Origin: Paenibacillus sp. FSL H7-0357 | Lineage (GTDB): Bacteria > Bacillota > Bacilli > Paenibacillales > Paenibacillaceae | Direction: 5' to 3' | DNA: 64,000 bases | Assembly (NCBI RefSeq): GCF_000758525.1 | Contig: NZ_CP009241.1 | Coordinates: 1,860,001 to 1,924,000, forward strand | Shown here: positions 35,049 to 45,271 of the stretch, in pieces | How positions within the stretch are numbered: the first letter of the stretch is position 1 | How the letters are laid out: the number at the start of each line of letters is the position of its first letter | The notes under the pieces: generated by a model | What the model saw: only the letters and a program-made list of their open reading frames with translations | What the model was told of the DNA's origin: nothing | The model's database searches: none | Position numbers and translations under genes: made by a program

Positions 35049-35438
35049 TTAATCGCCCCCACCACCACCGCCGCCCCCACCGCCGGAATCGCCACCGCTG
35101 CTATGGCCGCCACCATCCCAGCCTCCGCCGTGACTATGACCGCCGCCATCCCAGCCGCCATGCCCGCCATGATGACTGTCCCAGCTGCTGCCGCCATGAC
35201 TATGACCGTGATGACCGCCGTTCCCGCTGTTTCCGTCATGGTGATTGCGGGTGTGATTGTTGTTGTCGTTATCGCCCGTAAAGAGATTTGGATCCGCGCC
35301 GGGGAAGAAATAATTGTCAGCCGAATTATTTCGGTTCCGCAGCCGGTTGCTGCCGCCGTGTTTCCTGCCGTTATCACGGATAACCGCCTGGACGACGATA
35401 AACACTAACACACCAATAAAAACAATGCCGATGCCCAA
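35049..35438 (-). CDS. Gly/His-rich small membrane protein
   Basis: About 129 residues from a TTG at 35438 that follows GAAGGAG; the frame opens ten codons earlier. One N-terminal membrane helix (IGIVFIGVLVFIVVQAVI), then a low-complexity tail rich in Asn, then repeated GGHSHGG/GGWDGG/SHHGGHGG units and a final run of Gly. The His clusters suggest metal binding or a flexible surface tail. The opposite strand also has a long open frame (Ala/Thr/Val-rich), a shadow of the repeats. Function unknown. Confidence 0.65.
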   Translation of the reverse strand: MGIGIVFIGVLVFIVVQAVIRDNGRKHGGSNRLRNRNNSADNYFFPGADPNLFTGDNDNNNHTRNHHDGNSGNGGHHGHSHGGSSWDSHHGGHGGWDGGGHSHGGGWDGGGHSSGGDSGGGGGGGGGGD

Positions 35439-35535
35439 AGTAATCGCTCCTTCAAGGTTTCTTACCAAGATTGTACCATATTATTGCAGCTCTGCACCTT
35501 AATTGCACAGGAGAATGACACATCTAGTAGATAAT

Positions 35536-36813
35536 TCAGCGGTCATGCCGGAACTGCCTGGGTGTTACTCCGGTATATTTCTTAAAGACTTTCGTGAAAT
35601 AGCTCTGGTCGTTGAAATGAAGCCGGGTGGCGATATCCGACAACGTGACCCCGGGCAGCTCGATCAGCCGCTTGGCCTCCTCAATCCGCTCCCGCTGGAT
35701 ATAATCGCTGACAGAAATTCCATTCTCCTTCTTGAACAGCTGAGAGAGATAGCTGGCATTCAGCCCGGCCACCTCAGCCAATTTGCTCAAAGTAAGCTCC
35801 TCGTACATGTGGTTGAAAATATAGTTCTGGCATAGTGCAGAAGTGCGGGACAGCTTTGATCGGCGGTTGTCGCGCACATGATCGGCGAAATCGCACAGAG
35901 CCGCGAGCTGGGCTTTGTCAACGGCGGGAATATCCTTCAGTTCTTCGATATGCTGAATGTGGAAGTCGCTCAGCGTATAGGCGATTTCCCAGAACAGGCC
36001 CCCGTCGATCGCGGCCCGGGTTGCCAGTGTGATGGAGGAGATGGCCAGATTTTTTTTGCTGCGCAGCTGGCTTTTCTTGGAGAGCCGCCCGAAGCTTTCC
36101 TCGGAGAAGGAGGCTTGGGACCGCAGGAGTCCTGCTTTGTCTCCGATTACGATATGGCGGAACATCTCCCGTTCGAGCATCGGCTCATGATGCAGCCAGG
36201 TGTTCTCGCGCCGGTAGGAGTGATCGAGATCCGAACGGCTTTCCGTATGCTGCACAGGCTCATGATGAGTAGAGGCAAGCAGCAGCTCCGTGACCGAAAG
36301 GGCTTGTCCGTTGACCAGTGAGTACAGCAGCAGGGCGGCATGGTACCATCTCATCCGGCTCAGCACCGGCAGGCCGCGGTAATACTGAAGCCACTCTTCC
36401 ACATGGCCAAGCGGGAGGTTGTGGTCATTCATCAGGCTGGCTACAGTAGTCTCGGTCATTGAAGCGGCCAGTGAAGGGCCGAGTATTATCGTTCCGCCAG
36501 TCCCAAGCTCTGCAGGCAGCTTAAGCATAATGAAATTTTCCAGAAAACCGGTAGTGTGCAGATACGGCAAAAAGGAAGTCCCCCCGGTGTTTCGGGGAAG
36601 GTTGTTTTCAAGTCCAGAGACGAACTCCGCAATTTCGGCCAGCATCCCGGCGTGGGTGGGCGCAGCCGGCCGTTCTTCCATAGAAGGAGGGAGCGCCAGT
36701 TGAAGGTTGCCTGCACTGTCCAGCCAGCAGACCGGAATCTGGTAAGCTTCGTAGATTAATTTGCAGATGTATTGTAATCCTTCTGTTTCCTCCAGGTAGT
36801 CTAACATCTTCAT
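35536..36813 (-). CDS. AraC family regulator with large N-terminal sensor
   Basis: 425 residues. The C-terminal ~100 form an AraC double helix-turn-helix (LTLSKLAEVAGLNASYLSQL and LSDIATRLHFNDQSYFTKVF). The first ~300 residues form a regulatory domain as in YesN-related single-component regulators, without a receiver Asp or membrane helix. The ATG has GGGAGGT at spacing 6. It is divergent from the GH3/GH30 genes with ~110 bp between starts, so it probably activates them in response to an imported sugar. Confidence 0.88.
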   Translation of the reverse strand: MKMLDYLEETEGLQYICKLIYEAYQIPVCWLDSAGNLQLALPPSMEERPAAPTHAGMLAEIAEFVSGLENNLPRNTGGTSFLPYLHTTGFLENFIMLKLPAELGTGGTIILGPSLAASMTETTVASLMNDHNLPLGHVEEWLQYYRGLPVLSRMRWYHAALLLYSLVNGQALSVTELLLASTHHEPVQHTESRSDLDHSYRRENTWLHHEPMLEREMFRHIVIGDKAGLLRSQASFSEESFGRLSKKSQLRSKKNLAISSITLATRAAIDGGLFWEIAYTLSDFHIQHIEELKDIPAVDKAQLAALCDFADHVRDNRRSKLSRTSALCQNYIFNHMYEELTLSKLAEVAGLNASYLSQLFKKENGISVSDYIQRERIEEAKRLIELPGVTLSDIATRLHFNDQSYFTKVFKKYTGVTPRQFRHDR

Positions 36814-36925
36814 CCATCGACCTCCCGATCCAATGAAAATACCAATAATACAATAGTAATACCATAAATGCAGGTTGAAGTATATTAGAATGGGAGTAGA
36901 AAAACCTATTTCGAGGAGGCATATG

Positions 36926-39196
36926 ATGACAACTCACATTTCAAACCTCATTTCGCAAATGACACTGGAAGAAAAGGCCGGACTTTGCTCCGGGCTGGAT
37001 TTTTGGCACACGAAAGGCATCGGGCGGCTGGGCATTCCCTCTTTGATGCTAACCGACGGTCCCCATGGACTGCGGAAGCAACAAGGGAGCGCCGACCATC
37101 TCGGACTCCATAATAGTGTACCGGCAACCTGTTTTCCATCCGCAGCCGGGCTTGCATCTTCCTGGGACCGTGAGCTGATTCATGAGGTCGGCAAGGCGCT
37201 CGGCGAGGAATGTCAGGCGGAGGATGTAGCGGTCCTGCTTGGACCGGGAACCAATATTAAACGTTCCCCGCTGAACGGGCGGAACTTCGAATACTTCTCG
37301 GAAGATCCTTATCTATCATCGGAAATGGGCGCCAGCCACATCCAAGGGGTGCAAAGCCAGGGCGTGGGCACCTCGCTGAAGCATTTTGCCGCCAACAACC
37401 AGGAACACCGCAGAATGTCTACAAATGCCATCATTGATGAGCGGACGCTGCGGGAAATTTACCTGGCCAGCTTCGAAGGCGCAGTGACACAAAGCCAGCC
37501 CTGGAGTGTAATGTGCTCTTATAATCAGCTGAATGGTGAATACGCTTCCGAAAGTGAAACACTGCTGACGAAGGTGCTTAGAGAGGAATGGGGCTTTGAG
37601 GGCTTCGTCGTGTCCGACTGGGGAGCGGTCAATGAACGGGTGAAGGCGCTGCAGGCCGGGCTTGAGCTGGAGATGCCGTCAAGCGGAGGCATTGGTGATG
37701 CCAAAATCGTGGCCGCAGTAAACAGCGGGGAGCTGTCCATGGAAACGCTGGATAAAGCTGTGGAGCGGCTGCTGTCCTTTATTTTCAAAAGAGTGGAGAA
37801 ACGCAAGGAGAATGCAACGTTCGATCTGGAGCAGCATCATGCGCTGGCACGAAAGGTGGCCCGGGAAAGTATGGTGCTGCTGAGAAACGAAGATAATATT
37901 CTGCCGCTTGCCAAGACCGGAACGCTTGCCATTATCGGCGAATTCGCCAAAAAGCCGCGTTACCAGGGCGGAGGCAGCTCGCATGTCAATCCGACGAAGC
38001 TGGATGATGCTTTTGCCGAAATGCAGGCGGTGGCGGGCGATTCCGCAAGCTTCCTGTATGCACAGGGCTATGACTTGAACAGCAATGAAATCAACAGTGA
38101 GCTGCTGAAGGAAGCACAGGAAACAGCACAAGGCGCAGATGCTGCGGTGTTGTTCCTTGGACTGCCTGACAGCTATGAATCGGAGGGGTATGACCGCAGC
38201 CATCTGTCGCTGCCTGAGAGCCATAAGGCGCTGATCAAGGCGGTGGCTGAAGTTCAAGACCAAATTATCGTGGTGCTGAGCAACGGCTCCCCGATTGAGA
38301 TGCCTTGGCTGAATCATACGAAGGCCGTTCTGGAAGGTTATCTGGGCGGGCAGGCTTTTGGCGGCGCGATTGCCGATCTGCTCTTTGGTGAAGTAAGCCC
38401 AAGCGGCAAACTGGCCGAGACCTTCCCGCAGAAGCTGAGTGACAATCCCTCCTTCCTCAATTTCCCCGGTGAAGGCGATACGGTGGAATATAAGGAAGGC
38501 CTGTTCGTCGGCTACCGCTATTATGATAAAAAAGAAATCGAGCCGCTGTTCCCGTTCGGCTTTGGACTCAGCTATACGCAATTCGAGTACAGCGGTCTGA
38601 AACTGGACAAGAGCAGTATCAGGGATACAGATGCTGTTCAGGTGACGGTGAATGTCAAAAATACCGGCAGCCGGACAGGCAAAGAGGTGGTCCAGCTCTA
38701 CGTCAGTGACGAGGAGAGCAGTGTCATCCGACCGCTGCAGGAGCTTAAAGGCTTTCAGAAGCTGGAGCTGCAGCCGGGGGAGCAGCGTGAAGTCTCCTTT
38801 ACTCTGAATAAGCGTGCTTTTGCCTATTACAACGTGAAGCTGGCGGACTGGCATGTGGAAAGCGGAACGTTCAACATTGCCGTAGGCTCTTCATCGCGGG
38901 ATATCCGGCTCTCCGCTCCACTTACGGTAACTTCGACAACGAAGATTGCGGTAAGTTTCCACCGCAACACCACGGTAGGCGATTTGCTGGAAAATCCGTT
39001 GACTGCGGAAAAAGCAAAGAATTACAGCGGTATCTTTGGCCTGGAAGATGCGATGGATGATAATCCGGAAATGTTCCTTGCCATGATGAAATATATGCCG
39101 CTGCGTGCGATGATCGGTTTTGGCCAAGGGAAATATACCGAGGCCGATTTGGCCGAAGATTTGCGGGAATTGAACGCGCTGGTTGCAGAGCAATAA
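36926..39196 (+). CDS. Glycoside hydrolase family 3 (beta-glucosidase type)
   Basis: 756 residues from the second of two ATGs (GAGGAGG six bases upstream); no signal peptide, so cytoplasmic. N-terminal GH3 barrel with [24 protein letters not shown] and the nucleophile Asp231 in [11 protein letters not shown]-domain about 310-540 ([18 protein letters not shown]); fibronectin III-like domain about 575-650; ~70 extra residues at the end. Expected to remove terminal beta-glucose from imported oligosaccharides. Acts with GH30 and GH42 in this locus. Confidence 0.92.
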   Translation: MTTHISNLISQMTLEEKAGLCSGLDFWHTKGIGRLGIPSLMLTDGPHGLRKQQGSADHLGLHNSVPATCFPSAAGLASSWDRELIHEVGKALGEECQAEDVAVLLGPGTNIKRSPLNGRNFEYFSEDPYLSSEMGASHIQGVQSQGVGTSLKHFAANNQEHRRMSTNAIIDERTLREIYLASFEGAVTQSQPWSVMCSYNQLNGEYASESETLLTKVLREEWGFEGFVVSDWGAVNERVKALQAGLELEMPSSGGIGDAKIVAAVNSGELSMETLDKAVERLLSFIFKRVEKRKENATFDLEQHHALARKVARESMVLLRNEDNILPLAKTGTLAIIGEFAKKPRYQGGGSSHVNPTKLDDAFAEMQAVAGDSASFLYAQGYDLNSNEINSELLKEAQETAQGADAAVLFLGLPDSYESEGYDRSHLSLPESHKALIKAVAEVQDQIIVVLSNGSPIEMPWLNHTKAVLEGYLGGQAFGGAIADLLFGEVSPSGKLAETFPQKLSDNPSFLNFPGEGDTVEYKEGLFVGYRYYDKKEIEPLFPFGFGLSYTQFEYSGLKLDKSSIRDTDAVQVTVNVKNTGSRTGKEVVQLYVSDEESSVIRPLQELKGFQKLELQPGEQREVSFTLNKRAFAYYNVKLADWHVESGTFNIAVGSSSRDIRLSAPLTVTSTTKIAVSFHRNTTVGDLLENPLTAEKAKNYSGIFGLEDAMDDNPEMFLAMMKYMPLRAMIGFGQGKYTEADLAEDLRELNALVAEQ

Positions 39197-39245
39197 TCGC
39201 CGTCTGCCGAACCACTGGCAGGAAGACATAACCTGTTAGGAATAG

Positions 39246-39280
39246 AAAGGCAGCGTCCCGTTATGAGGCCGCTGCCTTTT
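39246..39280 (+). terminator. Terminator after the GH3 gene
   Basis: AAAGGCAGCG / CGCTGCCTTT stem with four terminal T; separates GH3 from the cre-controlled GH30 gene. Confidence 0.65.
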
Positions 39281-39350
39281 GGCAGGTTAAAATAATCCAA
39301 TCCGTGATTGCCGGATTATCCAATTCCATTATGAATGACACGGGATATAA

Positions 39351-39364
39351 TGAAAGCGCAAACA
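39351..39364 (+). promoter_or_regulatory. CcpA-type cre box upstream of GH30
   Basis: TGAAAGCGCAAACA fits the consensus TGWAANCGNTNWCA at 13 of 14 positions. It lies 49 bases before the GH30 start; a very similar box precedes the binding-protein gene at 43.8 kb. Indicates carbon catabolite repression. Confidence 0.7.
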
Positions 39365-39412
39365 TTAAAATCAAATACAGCTCCAAACTACACCTATGGA
39401 GGAACTTATAAT

Positions 39413-40756
39413 ATGGCTGATACAATTCAGAAATGGTTTGCCAGCACGGAAAAAGCACCTTGGATAGCCCAAAACATCCCTGGTCCAGAACAAGCCGGGA
39501 CGGCCGCTAATCTGACCGTTACCGCAGAGACGTTCCAGACGCTGGAAGGCTTCGGCGGCTGCTTTAACGAATTGGGCTTTGTGGCGCTGGGCCATCTGCC
39601 GGAGGAAGAACGGGCGGGGCTGATGCATGAGCTGTTCCATCCCGAAGGGGAGCAGCGGTTCAGCATCTGCCGCTTGCCGATTGGAGCCAGCGACTATGCG
39701 CTGGAATGGTACAGCCTGAACGAGAATGACGGGGACTACGCCATGGAGCATTTCTCCATCGAGCGTGACCGGCAGATGCTGATTCCCTACATCAAGGAAG
39801 CCCTGCAGCTGAACCCGGACCTCAAGCTGTTCGCGTCCCCCTGGAGCCCGCCGACATGGATGAAGTTCCCCAAAGCGTATAACTATGGAACACTACGCTG
39901 GGAGCCGCAAGTTCTTGAAGCATACGCCCTTTACTTCGTGAAGTTCGTGGAAGCCTACCGTGCAGAAGGTATAACGATTCATCAGGTGCATGTGCAGAAT
40001 GAGGTGGTTGCCGACCAGAAGTTTCCTTCCTGCGTCTGGACCGGGGAGCAGCTGAGGATCTTCATCCGCGACTACCTTGGCCCGGCATTCGAGAAGCATG
40101 GGCTGGAGACGGAAATTTGGCTGGGGACGATCAATGCCCCGGAGCCTTGGGATGAGTGGCTTAAAGCTAAATCAAGCGATCATGATGCCTTCGCCGGGGT
40201 GGTGCTCGGGGATCCCGAAGCCTATAAATATATCAAGGGTGTAGGTTATCAATGGGCCGGCAAACATGCCATCCAACGTACCGTGCAGAGCTACCCGGAG
40301 CTGCGGTATATGCAGACCGAAAATGAATGCGGCGATGGCAAAAACACGTGGTTTTATGCGAGATATGTATTTAACCTGTACCAGCATTATTTCATGAACG
40401 GTGTGAACGCTTATATCTATTGGAACATGGTGCTTGAACCCAAGGGAAGGAGCACTTGGGGCTGGGAGCAGAATTCCCTGCTGACCATTGACCCCGGCCA
40501 AAGACAAGCGACCGTGAATCCGGAGTATTACGTGATGAAGCATTTCTCCCGTTTTGCCGTCCCTGGTTCAGTAAGAGTAGGACTTAAAGGTCCGTGGAGC
40601 GGCCATGCCATTGCTTTCCGGACACCGCTGGGCGGAATCACGCTCGTTCTGGCCAATCCATTCAAGGAACGGCGGATGCTGCACTTGCATAGTGGTTCCT
40701 CCTCGTACTCCCTGGAGCTTGAACCGGAATCCTTCCATACGTTTGTCCTTAGTTAA
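39413..40756 (+). CDS. Glycoside hydrolase family 30
   Basis: 447 residues from ATG 39413, with GGAGG eight bases upstream; the frame is open 26 codons further. Typical GH30 features: TLEGFGGCFNELG near the N-terminus, acid/base Glu197 in VHVQNEV, nucleophile Glu303 in MQTENECG, and a C-terminal beta-sandwich (about 380-447). No signal peptide. Family members cleave beta-1,6-glucan, glucosylceramide, beta-xylosides or beta-1,6-galactan; with GH3 and GH42 next to it, an intracellular role on beta-linked oligosaccharides is likely. Confidence 0.9.
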   Translation: MADTIQKWFASTEKAPWIAQNIPGPEQAGTAANLTVTAETFQTLEGFGGCFNELGFVALGHLPEEERAGLMHELFHPEGEQRFSICRLPIGASDYALEWYSLNENDGDYAMEHFSIERDRQMLIPYIKEALQLNPDLKLFASPWSPPTWMKFPKAYNYGTLRWEPQVLEAYALYFVKFVEAYRAEGITIHQVHVQNEVVADQKFPSCVWTGEQLRIFIRDYLGPAFEKHGLETEIWLGTINAPEPWDEWLKAKSSDHDAFAGVVLGDPEAYKYIKGVGYQWAGKHAIQRTVQSYPELRYMQTENECGDGKNTWFYARYVFNLYQHYFMNGVNAYIYWNMVLEPKGRSTWGWEQNSLLTIDPGQRQATVNPEYYVMKHFSRFAVPGSVRVGLKGPWSGHAIAFRTPLGGITLVLANPFKERRMLHLHSGSSSYSLELEPESFHTFVLS

Positions 40757-40771
40757 CGGGGCATTCTCCTT

Positions 40772-40808
40772 AAACTAACGTCCATTCTTCGCGGGACGTT
40801 AGTTTTTT
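40772..40808 (+). terminator. Terminator after GH30
   Basis: AAACTAACGTCC / GGGACGTTAGTTT stem followed by T6. Confidence 0.85.
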
Positions 40809-40923
40809 GTTAAGATAAAATAATTTAAAGCATACAACACTTAACATGAATTGTTGAACCCAAGAAAATTCCATTCTGACTTGGGCAAACTATGGCAAGT
40901 GAAACTTGGAGGTTGGTGCAGCA

Positions 40924-42708
40924 ATGAGGGTTCCCGGTTGGATCATGAAACTTACTGAGCCTTTCCGCCGCAGTATCCGCAATAAGCTTATTCTGACTAT
41001 GATTATCCTCGCTGTTGTGCCAATTGTGACGATCACAGCACTGGCAGCCGAGAACAGCCGCCGTTCAATGGAGGCCGAGGTCATCAGCACGAATCTTTCC
41101 AATATGAAATGGACCGGTGTCTATCTGGGTGACCAGTTCGCCCAGCTTAATAATCTGATCTATACCGTGCTGATCAGCCCCCACCTGAGCGAATACCTCG
41201 CGAATGTAGAGGAGTCCAGCCTGTCCAGCCAATTTGCCGCACAGCGGAACATTATTGATACGCTGACGAATCTGTTCTACTCTGCGGGCAATCATGTGGT
41301 GGGGGTGGAACTGTATCTGAAAGAATATAACAAGCTGTTTACTATCAACGCCTCGCAGAGTGACATTGCCTCAACAGCCGGAATTCCTGCTCCGTATAAG
41401 CTGCTTTTTGAGCAAAATAAGGATTTCACAATAGCTGTTGGCGGCAACGACAACGGGAAATTCCAGCTGATCCGCAGCATTAACCGGTTTGAGAACCAGG
41501 AGAAGCTCGGAGGCATCTCCTTGGAGATCCGCTGGGGTGTACTGGATCAGACGCTAAATCTATTAGGCCGGGGCAACGATCATACGGTATTTATCGCTAG
41601 TAGCGACGGCAAGGTGCTGTACCAGCCCTGGGGAGTGACTCCTTCGGAAGCCATTCTGGACCGGGTTGCTGGCACCGGTGAGGCACAGGGTTATTTCCGC
41701 GGTGACCAGGCGTATGTGTTCTACAATACGATTGATCCAGTGGGTCTCAAGCTGGTTACCGTTATTCCGAACAGCTTTATTAACCAGAGTGCGCTGGCGA
41801 CCATGAACTTCGGATTGATAGTAGGCGCCATTACCGTGGTCGTGGCGATATTGCTCGCCGTCATTCTGGCCTGGAGGCTGGCGACGCCAATCGTCAGCCT
41901 GGCCCGGTCCATCCAGGGCTTCGGCTTAATGAAGGAGCGTGAAGTGCGGCTAAGCAACCGGGTCGATGAAATTGGCCTTCTGGAGACGAAGCTGTACCAG
42001 ATGTCGTACCGCATCCGCGAGCATATCCGGACGGAATATGTCATCGGCCTGGAGAAAAAGAGTGCCGAGCTTAAAGCACTGCAGGCGCAGATTAATCCGC
42101 ATTTCCTGCAGAACACCTTGCAGATGATCGGCAGCATGCTGTTCAAGAACAGCCCGGCGGAAAGCTACGGGGTGCTGAGATCGCTCAGCGACATGTTCCG
42201 CTACATCATCCGCGAGCCGGAGGACTTGGCTCCGTTGCGGGCGGAGCTGAACCATCTGAACAATTATATGCAGATCCAGCAGCAGCGTTTCGCGGCCCGG
42301 CTCAGCTATGCGATTGAAGTGGATGAGCAGGCGACGGACAGTCTGATTCCGAAGCTGAGCCTGCAGCCGATTGTCGAGAATGCTTTTTTTCATGGGCTGG
42401 AACAGCAGTCGGGCCCCTGGGTGCTTGAGGTCAAGGTAACTTGTGAAGGGGAGGACACGGTCATTACCATCTGCGACAACGGGATCGGGCTGCAGCCGGA
42501 TAAGCTGGCGGAGCTGCGGGGAAGACTGGAGCGGCGCAGCGGCGATTTATGGACGCATGGGGAGCGGATTGGCCTAAGCAATGTTGCTTCACGGATTCAG
42601 ATGCATTTTGGCGGGAAATATGGGATTGGTCTAGATAGCATTCAGGGGCAAGGCACAAAGGTGACTGTAACAATACCACTGGAAAGGGACGGTGCAAACC
42701 ATGCTTAA
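40924..42708 (+). CDS. Sensor histidine kinase, YesM type
   Basis: 594 residues from ATG 40924 (TTGGAGGTT upstream). N-terminal membrane helix about 25-45, large extracellular sensor, second helix about 295-320 (FGLIVGAITVVVAILLAVIL), HAMP, then the His-kinase domain: phospho-His393 in QINPHFLQNTLQ and ATPase motifs PKLSLQPIVENAFFHG, DNGIGL, GIGLDS. This class controls carbohydrate ABC importers in Bacillales. It overlaps the response regulator gene by 8 bp and probably senses the substrate of the ABC system that follows. Confidence 0.93.
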   Translation: MRVPGWIMKLTEPFRRSIRNKLILTMIILAVVPIVTITALAAENSRRSMEAEVISTNLSNMKWTGVYLGDQFAQLNNLIYTVLISPHLSEYLANVEESSLSSQFAAQRNIIDTLTNLFYSAGNHVVGVELYLKEYNKLFTINASQSDIASTAGIPAPYKLLFEQNKDFTIAVGGNDNGKFQLIRSINRFENQEKLGGISLEIRWGVLDQTLNLLGRGNDHTVFIASSDGKVLYQPWGVTPSEAILDRVAGTGEAQGYFRGDQAYVFYNTIDPVGLKLVTVIPNSFINQSALATMNFGLIVGAITVVVAILLAVILAWRLATPIVSLARSIQGFGLMKEREVRLSNRVDEIGLLETKLYQMSYRIREHIRTEYVIGLEKKSAELKALQAQINPHFLQNTLQMIGSMLFKNSPAESYGVLRSLSDMFRYIIREPEDLAPLRAELNHLNNYMQIQQQRFAARLSYAIEVDEQATDSLIPKLSLQPIVENAFFHGLEQQSGPWVLEVKVTCEGEDTVITICDNGIGLQPDKLAELRGRLERRSGDLWTHGERIGLSNVASRIQMHFGGKYGIGLDSIQGQGTKVTVTIPLERDGANHA

Positions 42709-43786
42709 AGTGCTGCTGGTGGATGATGAAAGCTGGAACCGTGACATTGTGCGGACGTTTGGCTTATGGGATGAACTGGGCATGGAGATTGCCGGAGAAG
42801 CAGAAGACGGGAGCGAGGCGCTGCGCCTGGCCGGTGAGCTGTCCCCGCAGATTGTTATCACCGATATGCGGATGCCTGGTGCGGACGGTGTCAAGCTGAT
42901 GAATCAGCTTCATGAGTGTTATCCAGAGATTAAAGTGATTGTTGTGAGCGGCTACGACGATTTCAAATATGCCCAGAATGCCATCCGCTACGGTGCGGTG
43001 GATTATTTGCTGAAGCCGATTGATCCGGGGGAACTGAATGCCGTGCTGCGCAAATGCCGGAAGGAGCTGGAGGAGAGCTCCCGTGCCCGGGAACCGTATG
43101 CCCTCGATATTGAGGTATCCTTCTCGCTGTCCTCCTACAAGCAGCTGATGAGGGTGCATTTCAATGAGCTGAATCCCGAAGGGGTCAATGCTGTTCTTGA
43201 AGGCATAGAGAAGGAACTGGTGCAGGGAGACTCTGGCAGACCGGGAATGCTGCGGCAGGCGGCAAGTGAAATGCTGCTGCTGCTGAAGGAGCTTATGCGG
43301 AGTAACGCACTGGAGGAGGATGTCCTGAAGGCGGAGATCCCCCGTGAGGTTTTGATGTCCGGGAGCAGCACCGCAGCGTATCTGAAACAGCTCTACGGGA
43401 CAAGTCTGGAACAGCTGATCGGACAGCGCAAGTTCAAGAATAAGCTGAATCTGGATGAGGTCCGGCAGTATATCAATGCCCACTTTGCCGAAGCGGTAAC
43501 GCTGGAAGGGCTGGCCAGAGCTTTTTTCGTCAGCAAGGAATATTTGAGCAAGGTGTTCAAGCTGGAGTATGGCTGCAATGTTACGGATTATATCCTGCAG
43601 CTGCGGATGGAGAAGGCGAAGGAATGGCTGGCTGAGGAGAGCATTCCGATCAAGACGGTGGCAGAGCTGGCCGGATATGAGGATGTCGGCTATTTCTACA
43701 GAGTGTTCAAGAAGCATTACGGCGTTGCCCCCGGTGAAATGCGCAAGCAAGCAGCCGGTTTAAAAATGTCCAATCCGAAAGGGTAA
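42701..43786 (+). CDS. Response regulator, YesN/AraC type
   Basis: 361 residues from ATG 42701 within the kinase 3' end. Receiver domain 1-120 with phospho-acceptor Asp55 in IVITDMRMPG and Lys in LLKPIDPG; a linker; C-terminal AraC helix-turn-helix (LEGLARAFFVSKEYLSKVFK and IKTVAELAGYEDVGYFYRVF). With the YesM-type kinase it makes a two-component system expected to activate the binding-protein/permease/GH42 operon immediately downstream. Confidence 0.93.
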   Translation: MLKVLLVDDESWNRDIVRTFGLWDELGMEIAGEAEDGSEALRLAGELSPQIVITDMRMPGADGVKLMNQLHECYPEIKVIVVSGYDDFKYAQNAIRYGAVDYLLKPIDPGELNAVLRKCRKELEESSRAREPYALDIEVSFSLSSYKQLMRVHFNELNPEGVNAVLEGIEKELVQGDSGRPGMLRQAASEMLLLLKELMRSNALEEDVLKAEIPREVLMSGSSTAAYLKQLYGTSLEQLIGQRKFKNKLNLDEVRQYINAHFAEAVTLEGLARAFFVSKEYLSKVFKLEYGCNVTDYILQLRMEKAKEWLAEESIPIKTVAELAGYEDVGYFYRVFKKHYGVAPGEMRKQAAGLKMSNPKG

Positions 43787-43802
43787 TTCCGTCCAATTAA
43801 CC

Positions 43803-43837
43803 GCTTTCATAATAAAGATACAATGAAAGCGTAAACA
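43803..43837 (+). promoter_or_regulatory. cre box and inverted repeat before the binding-protein gene
   Basis: TGAAAGCGTAAACA at 43824-43837 fits the CcpA cre consensus at 13 of 14 positions. Its ATGAAAGC half is mirrored by GCTTTCAT at 43803-43810, giving 8-base arms 12 bases apart. This may be two cre half-sites or a response-regulator operator overlapping the promoter. Confidence 0.65.
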
Positions 43838-43865
43838 AAACATAGACATTGGGAGGTCTTACAAC

Positions 43866-45170
43866 ATGAACAAGATGACCAAAGGTGTACTCTGTACATT
43901 CCTCACCGCCACACTGCTGGCCGGCTGCGGCAGCAATAACGGTACAAACAACAGCAATGCTGCGGAAGAAGGAAATACAGGCAGCGGTACAGCCAAAAGC
44001 GTTACCCTGAAGATGTTCATCGCGCAGCCGCGCTTTAAGGAACAATATGATAATTATATTGCCGAGTTCGTGAAGAAAGAGAAAGCGGACAAAAATATCG
44101 ATGTTTCCGTACAGCTCGAAATGCCGACGGCGGACAATGCCTCGCAAATTCTGAAGACGCGCCTGGCCTCCAATGATGCACCGGATATATTCGCTATCCA
44201 TGCTGTGAACGAAATTCCATCCTATTACAAGGCCGGGTACCTGGAAGACCTGACAGATCAGCCCTTCGTCGGCAAGCTGCTGGACAGCGTGAAGCCCTCT
44301 GTAACCACTACGGACGGCAAGGTTGTGGCGCTGCCGCTGGAAACCCTGTCCTGGGGCTACCTGTATAACAAGACCATATTTGCCGAGAATGGCCTGACCC
44401 CGCCGACAACGCTGACAGAGATGAAGGCCGTCACTGAGAAGCTGAAGGCGAAGAATGTGACGCCGTTCGTGCTCTCTTATAAAGAATCATGGATTCCGCA
44501 GCTGGTGCTTCCGCTGGCTGTAGGGGGGATGATGAAAACTGCGGACCCTGAATTCGTGAACAAGATGAATAAGGATGAGGGCTCCTTTACCGAGATGAAA
44601 TCCGCGATCTTTGATGTGTTCGATCTCATCAACGCAAACGGCACGGCGAAGGCCACCGAAGTCGGCGGCGATGACGGTGCGGCGGCATTTGCCGCTGGCA
44701 AGGGAGCTATGTGGCTGATGGGACCGTGGTATGCGGAAACCATTCTGAAGTCGAACCCGGATCTGGATTTCGGTGTTGCTCCGCTGCCGATCAGCGACAA
44801 TGCGGATGCGACCCTGATCAATCTCAGCGCCTCGACTTCGCTCGCGGTATCCCCGACCAGCAAGAACAAGGAGGTTGCGCTTGATTTCCTGAATTATGTG
44901 CTGGATGATCAAGCCTCCAACGGCCTATTCCAGGCAATGAAATTCAATCCGGTGTCCACGGTGCACACCTATGAGAGCTATCCTTGGATCACCGAAGCGA
45001 CCACCTATGTCAAAGCTGGCAAGTCGGTGCAGGACCCGGCGATTCCGCAATCCGTCAAGGATGAGGTGGGCAAAGGACTGCAGGCTTATTATGCCGGACA
45101 AATGAGCCAGGATGATGTGCTCAAGGCGCTCGACAAAGCCTGGAAATCCTACAACAAGGTAAATAAATAA
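43866..45170 (+). CDS. ABC transporter sugar-binding lipoprotein
   Basis: 434 residues, family 1 solute-binding protein. Signal peptide with lipobox LLAGCGS (Cys at about residue 20), then a Ser/Asn/Gly-rich linker and the two-lobed binding fold (LPLETLSWGYLYNKTIFAEN; GKGAMWLMGPWYAETIL). GGGAGG precedes the ATG. Placed between the YesMN-type regulators and two permeases; imports an oligosaccharide for the GH42/GH3/GH30 enzymes. Substrate is not determinable from sequence. Confidence 0.93.
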   Translation: MNKMTKGVLCTFLTATLLAGCGSNNGTNNSNAAEEGNTGSGTAKSVTLKMFIAQPRFKEQYDNYIAEFVKKEKADKNIDVSVQLEMPTADNASQILKTRLASNDAPDIFAIHAVNEIPSYYKAGYLEDLTDQPFVGKLLDSVKPSVTTTDGKVVALPLETLSWGYLYNKTIFAENGLTPPTTLTEMKAVTEKLKAKNVTPFVLSYKESWIPQLVLPLAVGGMMKTADPEFVNKMNKDEGSFTEMKSAIFDVFDLINANGTAKATEVGGDDGAAAFAAGKGAMWLMGPWYAETILKSNPDLDFGVAPLPISDNADATLINLSASTSLAVSPTSKNKEVALDFLNYVLDDQASNGLFQAMKFNPVSTVHTYESYPWITEATTYVKAGKSVQDPAIPQSVKDEVGKGLQAYYAGQMSQDDVLKALDKAWKSYNKVNK

Positions 45171-45187
45171 GCAACAGCTTTACAGTC

Positions 45188-45240
45188 CGGGATGGAAGAA
45201 ACCGGGGGCGCTGGCCCTCCTTCCTCCATCCCGTTTGCTT
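45188..45240 (+). terminator. Stem-loop between binding-protein and permease genes
   Basis: CGGGATGGA / TCCATCCCG outer stem with an inner GGG/CCC stem; no strong T-run, so more likely an attenuator or mRNA-end protector than a full stop. Confidence 0.55.
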
Positions 45241-45271
45241 TGCACACCACAGAGGGAGAGGGGCGGATACT

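Noticed and set aside
35080..35250. CRISPR-like repeats
   Set aside because: The repeated GCCGCC/CAC units are irregular, lie in a protein tail and have no uniform spacers.
34884..35408. Long Ala/Thr/Val-rich open frame on the plus strand
   Set aside because: It is the antisense of the Gly/His repeats of the minus-strand protein; composition comes from GGC/CAC repeats and there is no supporting ribosome binding site.
37679..38854. 391-codon minus-strand frame inside the GH3 gene
   Set aside because: Shadow of a GC-rich coding sequence; the plus strand has full GH3 homology and motifs.
42764..43750. 328-codon minus-strand frame over the response regulator
   Set aside because: Antisense shadow of the YesN-type gene; no site, no recognisable domain.
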